Source of the DNA: Campylobacterales bacterium
Lineage (GTDB): Bacteria; Campylobacterota; Campylobacteria; Campylobacterales; Sulfurimonadaceae
Assembly: GCA_016938595.1 (NCBI GenBank)
Contig: JAFGUJ010000014.1
Location: 1 to 34,980, forward strand
Direction: 5' to 3'
DNA length: 34,980 bases
A model generated the notes under the pieces. It had not been told where the DNA came from. It did no database searches and saw only the letters and a program-made list of their open reading frames with translations. Shown in pieces: positions 28,994-34,980 of this stretch (within the stretch, counting starts at the first letter, position 1; each line of letters starts with the position of its first letter). The position numbers and the translations under genes were made by a program.

Positions 28994-29690
28994 TAATTTC
29001 GACCGTCTGGTACAGCGCTGCGCCCTCCGGCGACGACGGCAGATGATCCGTCTCTCTTTGATGATCGTCGCCACGATCCTGATGGTCATCGCCTCCGTTT
29101 CGGGATATCAGATGTGGCTGACTTCCCAAAAAACCGCCGATGCCGTCCGAACGCCTTCCAAGGCGCACATCGCCCTCAATTCCCCTGCAGTTGGGCCCGA
29201 ACCGACCGAATCCAATACAACCCGTCCGAGCGTGGAGCTGGCCCCTGCCGAGGCACCCCAAAAACCGCTTTCCCCTAAAAAAGAGGCAGTGTCCGTGCGG
29301 GCAGAACCCGAACCTGCCGCTGCGGCCCAAACGGTTCCAAACCCGAGCGCGCCCCTGCGCGGCGGACCCCTTTTTGACGTGAGCGCCCCTTCCCAAAGCG
29401 CTTCCGCCGATCCTCTCGAAACCTATCAGCGCCGTCCCGGATACGACACGGCCCTGGCAATCGCCCGCGATTTCTACGCCAAAAACAATTTTTCCGAAGC
29501 GGCAGTATGGGCCAAAAAAGCCAATCAGCTCAACCGCGAAGGCGAAGAGGCGTGGCTCCTCTATGCCAAATCCTATTACGCCCAGGGGCGAAAAAACGAA
29601 GCGGTAGGGGTGCTGGAACTCTATCTCAACTACAAAGACTCCCGTACCGCAACGGAACTGCTGCGTACGTGGAAAACATCAGGAGAATAG
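28986..29690 (+). CDS. Single-TM protein with C-terminal TPR-like repeats (MshN-like)
   Basis: TM LSLMIVATILMVIASVSGYQMW, Pro/Ala-rich linker, TALAIARDFYAKNNFSEAAVWAKKANQLNREGEEAWLLYAKSYYAQGRKNEAVGVLELYL. Confidence 0.72.
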   Translation: MIDNFDRLVQRCALRRRRQMIRLSLMIVATILMVIASVSGYQMWLTSQKTADAVRTPSKAHIALNSPAVGPEPTESNTTRPSVELAPAEAPQKPLSPKKEAVSVRAEPEPAAAAQTVPNPSAPLRGGPLFDVSAPSQSASADPLETYQRRPGYDTALAIARDFYAKNNFSEAAVWAKKANQLNREGEEAWLLYAKSYYAQGRKNEAVGVLELYLNYKDSRTATELLRTWKTSGE

Positions 29691-29691
29691 A

Positions 29692-31368
29692 ATGATCCGT
29701 CAACAGGTACGTCTGGGAGATTTACTGATCGAGCAGGGGCTGATTACCCCCGAACAGCTCGACTACGCCCTGAAGCAGCAAAAAGATTCGGGATTCGCCA
29801 AAAAACTGGGGGAAGTGCTCGTTGATGAGGGGATGGTATCGCACAAAGAGATGGCGATGCTGCTGTCCCGACAGCTCAAAATCGATTTTGTCGACCTCTT
29901 CGGCGAAAAAATCGACTTTCATGCACTGGCGAAATTTTCGATCTCGCTCCTCACCGCCGCCAAAGCGATCCCGTTCAAGGAAGACGAGGACTACGTCTAC
30001 ATCGCCACCTCCGACCCCCTCAACTTCGATGCACTGGAAGCGTTGGAACGTAACATCGCCGTCAAACCGATCAAGGTCTACCTCTCGCTGACCGAAGACA
30101 TCAACCACATCTTCCAGCGTCTGGAGATCATCAAAAAGACCCAGACCATCGCCGCAGAGGTAAAAAAAGAGATCAACAACGAAGGGGCCAAAGGGGGCGA
30201 AGGGGAAGCGAGCGCCGTCATGCAGCTCATCTCCCTGATCATCAAAGACGCCATCCTCCGCCGCGCCAGCGACCTGCACATCGAACCCGAACTGCAATCG
30301 ATGTCGGTCCGCACCCGGGTGGATGGGATACTGCAGGAGACGTTCGTTTTCGACCTGGACATCTATACCGCCCTCGCCTCCCGGATCAAACTTCTGGGCA
30401 ACCTTGACATCTCCGAGCGGCGCAAGGCGCAGGATGGGCGCTTCAGCCTCGACATCGCGGGGGGAAAATACGATTTCCGTCTCTCCACCACCCCGACGCT
30501 GTTTGGCGAATCGATCGTCATGCGGATTCTGGACCAGCAGAAAATCCTCCTCAAACTCCATGAGCTCGGTTTCGAAGACCGCAACTTAGAGCTCTTCAAC
30601 GAGATCATCCACGCCCCCTTCGGGATCGTCCTCATCACGGGTCCCACCGGAAGCGGTAAAACGACGACCCTCTATGCCGCCTTGAACGAGGTCAAAAGCA
30701 TCGAGAACAAGGTCCTCACCATCGAAGACCCGATCGAGTACCAGCTCCCCCTCGTGCAACAGGTGCAGGTGAACGAGCGGGTCGGGTTCAGCTTCCTCGA
30801 AGCGCTCCGGTCGTTTCTTCGCCAGGACCCGGACATCATCCTTGTCGGGGAGATCCGCGACTTCGAGACCCTCAACTCGGCCGCGCAGGCGTCCCTGACG
30901 GGGCACCTCGTCTTCTCGACGCTCCACACCAACGACGCCCCCAGCGCGATCGGGCGGATGGTGCAGATGGGACTGCAGCCCTATCTGATCGCCGATTCGC
31001 TGGTCGGGATCGTCGCCCAGCGCCTTGTGCGCAAAATCTGTCCCGAGTGCAAATACGAAATCAAGCCGCACAAAAACCTCCTGCGCAAAGTTGAGCGGTG
31101 GATCACGGACGAAACGAAATTTTATGCGGGCAAAGGATGCCCCAAATGCAGCAATACCGGATACTCGGGGCGGATTTTGATCTCGGAAATCCTCGTCGTC
31201 AACGAAACAATCGCAAAAATGATCAGCGACGAGTCCTCCAAATACGACATCGCCCGCTACGCGCAACAAAACGAGGGGTTCGAACCGATGATCATCGACG
31301 GCCTCTCCAAAGTTCTGCGCGGGATCACCACTCTTGATGAAGTTCTTCGCGTGACCAAGGAGATCTAG
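29692..31368 (+). CDS. mshE: Type IV pilus/T2SS assembly ATPase with N-terminal MshEN domain (MshE/CtsE-like)
   Basis: MshEN motifs; Walker A GPTGSGKTTTLYAAL; Walker B ILVGEIRDFETL; CPEC...CPKC zinc site. Confidence 0.94.
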   Translation: MIRQQVRLGDLLIEQGLITPEQLDYALKQQKDSGFAKKLGEVLVDEGMVSHKEMAMLLSRQLKIDFVDLFGEKIDFHALAKFSISLLTAAKAIPFKEDEDYVYIATSDPLNFDALEALERNIAVKPIKVYLSLTEDINHIFQRLEIIKKTQTIAAEVKKEINNEGAKGGEGEASAVMQLISLIIKDAILRRASDLHIEPELQSMSVRTRVDGILQETFVFDLDIYTALASRIKLLGNLDISERRKAQDGRFSLDIAGGKYDFRLSTTPTLFGESIVMRILDQQKILLKLHELGFEDRNLELFNEIIHAPFGIVLITGPTGSGKTTTLYAALNEVKSIENKVLTIEDPIEYQLPLVQQVQVNERVGFSFLEALRSFLRQDPDIILVGEIRDFETLNSAAQASLTGHLVFSTLHTNDAPSAIGRMVQMGLQPYLIADSLVGIVAQRLVRKICPECKYEIKPHKNLLRKVERWITDETKFYAGKGCPKCSNTGYSGRILISEILVVNETIAKMISDESSKYDIARYAQQNEGFEPMIIDGLSKVLRGITTLDEVLRVTKEI

Positions 31369-32607
31369 GTGAAATTCTACCGGGTCCGCTACAAACGGGG
31401 GAAACAGAGATTGTCGCTCACCCTCGAAGCCGCGCACAAAGCCGAGGCCCTCAAACGTTTCCGGGACAAAGCACTCGGCGTTCCGCTGGAGGTCAAAGAG
31501 GTCTCCGAATCGTGGGGGATGAAATTCGAGCGGCTTCAACAGCGGTTCAGCAATCCGATCAAAAACCGCCGGGTCAAGGACGAACCCTATATCACCTTCC
31601 TCGATCAGCTCGCCACGATGCTCGATGCGGGGATGCCGATCAACACCTGTCTGGCTGAGAGCATCAGCGACACCCAGGACCCAATGCTTCGGGCGATCTT
31701 CACCGAAGTGCTCCGCGATATCGAGAGCGGCCAGAGCCTGAGCCGCTCCGTGATCGGATACCAGCGCCAATTGGGAACCCTCTCCCTCTCCATGTTTGAA
31801 CTGGGCGAGCAGACGGGAACGCTGAGCACCGCCATCGCCAAACTCTCCGCGATTCTGCAGCAGATTTTCGACAACCGCCAGAAACTCAAAAAAGCGACCC
31901 GCTATCCCCTCTTCATCCTCGTCGCGATGGGGATCGCCTTCACAGTCGTCATCACCTTCGTCGTCCCGCAGTTCCAGAGCTTTTTCGAAGAATCGGGGAT
32001 GCAGCTGCCCTTCCCCACCAAACTGCTGCTGTGGACCGAACACGCCATCAGCACCTACGGCCCCTATATCCTCGCAGGGGCGATTTTCCTCTCGGTCGCC
32101 TTCAGTTTTGCCTACGCCAGAAATCCCGCTTTGCGGCTCGCAACGGACCGCTATTTTCTGAAAATCTACATCGTCGGCAAAGTCACCTATTACGCGATGA
32201 TCGGCCGTTTCATCTATCTGTTCAACGTCCTTACCGATGCGGGGATCCCGATGATCGATGCGCTGGAGATCGCCATGGGGGTTGTCGACAACCACTACAT
32301 GAAACAGGAACTCAAAAAAATCCCCGTAGCGATCGAAGACGGCCGTTCACTGGCGCAGGGGTTTTCCGAGAGCGGACAGTTCGAGGGGATGGTCATGCAG
32401 ATGATCAAAGCCGGAGAGAGCAGCGGATCGCTGGGGACGATGCTCGGGAAAGTGAATCGGGTGTATAATAACCGCTACGATTACATCGTCGACAACGTCG
32501 CCACACTGATCGAACCGATCCTCATCGCCGCCATCGCGGGGTTTGTCCTCGTTCTGGCGCTGGGGATCTTTTTGCCGATGTGGTCGATGGTCGACATAGC
32601 AGGATAA
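31369..32607 (+). CDS. mshG: Inner-membrane platform protein, GspF/PilC/MshG/CtsF family
   Basis: FLDQLATMLDAGMPINTCL, LGEQTGTLSTAIAKLSAILQQ, IKAGESSGSLGTMLGKV, three TM segments; GTG start. Confidence 0.92.
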   Translation: MKFYRVRYKRGKQRLSLTLEAAHKAEALKRFRDKALGVPLEVKEVSESWGMKFERLQQRFSNPIKNRRVKDEPYITFLDQLATMLDAGMPINTCLAESISDTQDPMLRAIFTEVLRDIESGQSLSRSVIGYQRQLGTLSLSMFELGEQTGTLSTAIAKLSAILQQIFDNRQKLKKATRYPLFILVAMGIAFTVVITFVVPQFQSFFEESGMQLPFPTKLLLWTEHAISTYGPYILAGAIFLSVAFSFAYARNPALRLATDRYFLKIYIVGKVTYYAMIGRFIYLFNVLTDAGIPMIDALEIAMGVVDNHYMKQELKKIPVAIEDGRSLAQGFSESGQFEGMVMQMIKAGESSGSLGTMLGKVNRVYNNRYDYIVDNVATLIEPILIAAIAGFVLVLALGIFLPMWSMVDIAG

Positions 32608-32610
32608 GGG

Positions 32611-32706
32611 ATGGAACTTGAAACCGGAACGATCACCGTCGCTGTCGTGAGTACCCTGATCCTCGCATTCGGGCTCTGGATCATTCACAAAATCACGAAC
32701 ATTTAG
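32611..32706 (+). CDS. 31-aa single-TM small protein (not in supplied ORF track)
   Basis: ATG..TAG reads MELETGTITVAVVSTLILAFGLWIIHKITNI*, 3 nt after the mshG-like stop, one hydrophobic helix. Partly overlaps the convergent DedA stop (32693). Confidence 0.5.
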   Translation: MELETGTITVAVVSTLILAFGLWIIHKITNI

Positions 32707-33313
32707 CGTCGGATTCAGCCTCTTTTTTCATAAACCACAGGTACGCCCCGATCAATGCCGCGGCACCCACCATTAGGCCGAGGGTGATTTCACGCAGATA
32801 CTGCATGATCAGCGCTTCGTTACCGCCGATGAAGTACCCCAGAAATGCCAGAATCGCCCCCCACAGTCCGGCTCCCAGCGCCGTGTAAAAACTGAAAATC
32901 CCCAGATGCATCCGCGAGAGCCCCGCAGGGACCGAGATGAGCTGCCGCACTCCGGGGATCAGCCTTCCCGTAAAAGTCGATATGGCGCCGTGGCGATCGA
33001 AAAAAAGATCCATTTTTTCAAGGCTTTTTGACGAAATGAAGAAATAGCGGCCGTACTGCACCAGAAAGCGGCGGCCGATCCAGAGAGCCCCGAAATAGTT
33101 TATGTAGGCCCCGATCATCGATCCCGCAAGCCCCGAAAGGATCACGAGAGAAAGATCCATCTTCCCCTGTGCCGCCAGATACCCCGCCGGGATCATAACG
33201 ACCTCGCTGGGAAGCGGGATGAACGAACTCTCCACCGCCATCAGCACCACGATCCCGGCATACCCGAATCCTGCAACCGTATCGACGAGCCACTGCGTCA
33301 GTTCAGCGAGCAT
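32693..33313 (-). CDS. DedA family inner-membrane protein
   Basis: MLAELTQWLVDTVAGFGYAGIVVLMAVESSFIPLPSEVVMIPAGYLAAQG...TGRLIPGVRQLISVPAGLSRM. Start set at 33313. Confidence 0.92.
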   Translation of the reverse strand: MLAELTQWLVDTVAGFGYAGIVVLMAVESSFIPLPSEVVMIPAGYLAAQGKMDLSLVILSGLAGSMIGAYINYFGALWIGRRFLVQYGRYFFISSKSLEKMDLFFDRHGAISTFTGRLIPGVRQLISVPAGLSRMHLGIFSFYTALGAGLWGAILAFLGYFIGGNEALIMQYLREITLGLMVGAAALIGAYLWFMKKEAESDAKCS

Positions 33314-34328
33314 CGGAATCCTTTTCAATCGTTTCGATGATGTGGACCGCACCGTTGGGAGCAATCAGCCGGGCCAGCCGTTCACTCTTGGAGCGGATGT
33401 CGCTGAGGATCGCCCCCTGCAACTTGGCCCCCACCTCATCGCCTTGGCGTTCGCACCATCCGCAATCGTATTTGAGGATGTACTGCGCGTTATGGAACTG
33501 GTGATCAGCGGCCGCATGGGGAAACGGAATATAAAACGTCGGCACCTGCGCGGCGCACAGTTCCCACAGGGTGCTGGCCCCCGAACGGCTGATGGCAAAA
33601 TCGCTCCGCGCGACGAGAGAGGCGATCTCGGTCGTAAACCCATACACCTCCGCATCAATTCCCAGCTCGCGGTAGGCACTCTTCACCCTCTCTTCCTCTT
33701 TCGCGCCGCACTGGTGGATGATGTGCATCCCGCCGCTCGCAAGCCACGGTGCAATCTCCAGGGCAAGATCGTTGATGAACTTCGCCCCCTGCGATCCTCC
33801 CAGAAAGACAACCGTCTTGATCCGGTCACGGACACGGGCATCGCGGAAATAGACGGGATTGACCGGATAGTCGCAGTGGTTTTCCCCCTCTTCGTAAGAG
33901 CTGAAAAACCGCTTCGCCTTTGGCCGCAGGAGAGTATTAAGCTTCCCCGTCACCGCGTTTTGTTCGTGGATGTAGAGGGATGTTTTCATCGTGACGGCGG
34001 CCAATGCCGCCGGGGCAGCCGAAAATCCCCCGACACTCACGACAGCATCGGCACCGAATTCGCGGATGAGGCGGCGCGATTCGACAACCGCTTTAAGCAC
34101 CTTCCACAACGCCCCGAGTTTCCCCAGTCCCTTTTTGTTGACGACCCCCGTCGTTTCGAGAAAATGGGCCTCTTCGAACACCTTGCTCTCACCGAACCAC
34201 TGACGGTCCTGCCCCGACGTCGATCCGATAAACATGACGCGGTGCCCTCTGGCTTTGGCCGCTTCGGCCAGCGATAAGGCGATAACGAGGTGTCCCCCGG
34301 TCCCCCCTCCCGTAAAGATGAGATTCAT
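33303..34328 (-). CDS. murG: UDP-GlcNAc--lipid II GlcNAc transferase
   Basis: MNLIFTGGGTGGHLVIALSLAEAAKARGHRV, VFLGGSQGAKFIND, SRSGASTLWELCAAQVPTFYIPFPHAAADHQFHNA. Confidence 0.95.
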   Translation of the reverse strand: MNLIFTGGGTGGHLVIALSLAEAAKARGHRVMFIGSTSGQDRQWFGESKVFEEAHFLETTGVVNKKGLGKLGALWKVLKAVVESRRLIREFGADAVVSVGGFSAAPAALAAVTMKTSLYIHEQNAVTGKLNTLLRPKAKRFFSSYEEGENHCDYPVNPVYFRDARVRDRIKTVVFLGGSQGAKFINDLALEIAPWLASGGMHIIHQCGAKEEERVKSAYRELGIDAEVYGFTTEIASLVARSDFAISRSGASTLWELCAAQVPTFYIPFPHAAADHQFHNAQYILKYDCGWCERQGDEVGAKLQGAILSDIRSKSERLARLIAPNGAVHIIETIEKDSDAR

Positions 34329-34980
34329 TTTTTATCCCCCGGTTTGTAGACGATTTTTTTGGAGAGCATCAGCACCATCCCGATCCCGATCGACGAGGCC
34401 AGCATCGCCGACCCTCCGTAACTCAGAAACGGGACCGAAATCCCCTTGATCGGGGTCAGGCCGCTGATCCCGTAGGCGTTGATCATAAAGGCGAACGTGA
34501 TCAGCAAGCCCACCCCGAGACTGAAAAGATAGGCCGTATCGTTGTGGGAGCGGTTGGCGATTTTAAAGAGACGGTGCAAAATCATGATGAATATCAGAGT
34601 CACCCCGAAAACCCCGACAAACCCGAACTCCTCGGCAATCCCGGCGAGGACGAAGTCGGTATGCACTTCGCTCAGAAACCCCAGCTTGAAGGTCCCCCCG
34701 CCCAGACCGGTCCCGAAGATTCCACCGTTGTGGATCGCGTTGAGCGAGTGGCCGATCTGGTAAGGCTCCTCGGCGTTTTCGAGCCGCAAATGTTTCGCAA
34801 TCGATTCGGGGAAAAAAGCCAGAATGGTACTCTGGGCCCCCTGCCACCAGGAGAGGATCCGGTTAATCCGGTGCTCCGCCGTCAGAATGAAAAAAAGGAA
34901 AAAAGCGACCGCCCCTCCGATCAGGGTCATGAAGAAACGGAAACTGCTCCCCGCGAAAAAGAGCATAAAGGCGAGCGTCA
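34325..34980 (-). CDS. ftsW: Cell division lipid II polymerase/flippase FtsW, C-terminal part (runs off the window)
   Basis: GTGLGGGTFKLGFLSEVHTDFVLAGIAEEFGFVG and GLTPIKGISVPFLSYGGSAML; SEDS family. Confidence 0.93.
   Translation of the reverse strand, partial: TLAFMLFFAGSSFRFFMTLIGGAVAFFLFFILTAEHRINRILSWWQGAQSTILAFFPESIAKHLRLENAEEPYQIGHSLNAIHNGGIFGTGLGGGTFKLGFLSEVHTDFVLAGIAEEFGFVGVFGVTLIFIMILHRLFKIANRSHNDTAYLFSLGVGLLITFAFMINAYGISGLTPIKGISVPFLSYGGSAMLASSIGIGMVLMLSKKIVYKPGDKK

Noticed and set aside
30586-32295. 569-aa minus-strand ORF opposite the mshE/mshG-like genes
   Set aside because: Antisense shadow ORF spanning two clear genes; no domain features or RBS.

Overview
The window looks like a Campylobacterota (Sulfuricurvum/Sulfurimonas-like) chromosome segment. 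That assignment is inference from protein style and gene neighbourhoods; no search was run. It is almost entirely protein-coding. I see no rRNA, tRNA, CRISPR array or transposon. Left part: a GNAT-like C-terminus, an NhaC-type antiporter, an OmpR-family response regulator with its histidine kinase, small cytochrome-related proteins, a small coiled-coil gene pair, a MarR-pirin-YceI unit with a clear palindromic operator, uvrB and a DedA gene. Middle, minus strand: a tightly overlapping alaS-(membrane protein)-maf-M48 protease-bioF-like-ABC ATPase-PBP1A operon, and leuA. Right part: a ~13 kb, mostly translationally coupled type IV pilus cluster of MSHA/Campylobacter Cts type. It contains an MshQ-like exported protein, four (pseudo)pilin-like proteins, a PilM-PilN-like fusion, PilO- and PilP-like proteins, a secretin, an ExeA/MshM-like ATPase, a TPR protein, a GspE/MshE ATPase with a recognisable MshEN c-di-GMP-binding signature, and a GspF/MshG protein. 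A 31-aa transmembrane ORF missing from the supplied track ends the cluster. A second DedA gene, murG and a partial ftsW (minus strand) complete the window. The pilus cluster with its unusual extras is the best candidate for an under-described system.
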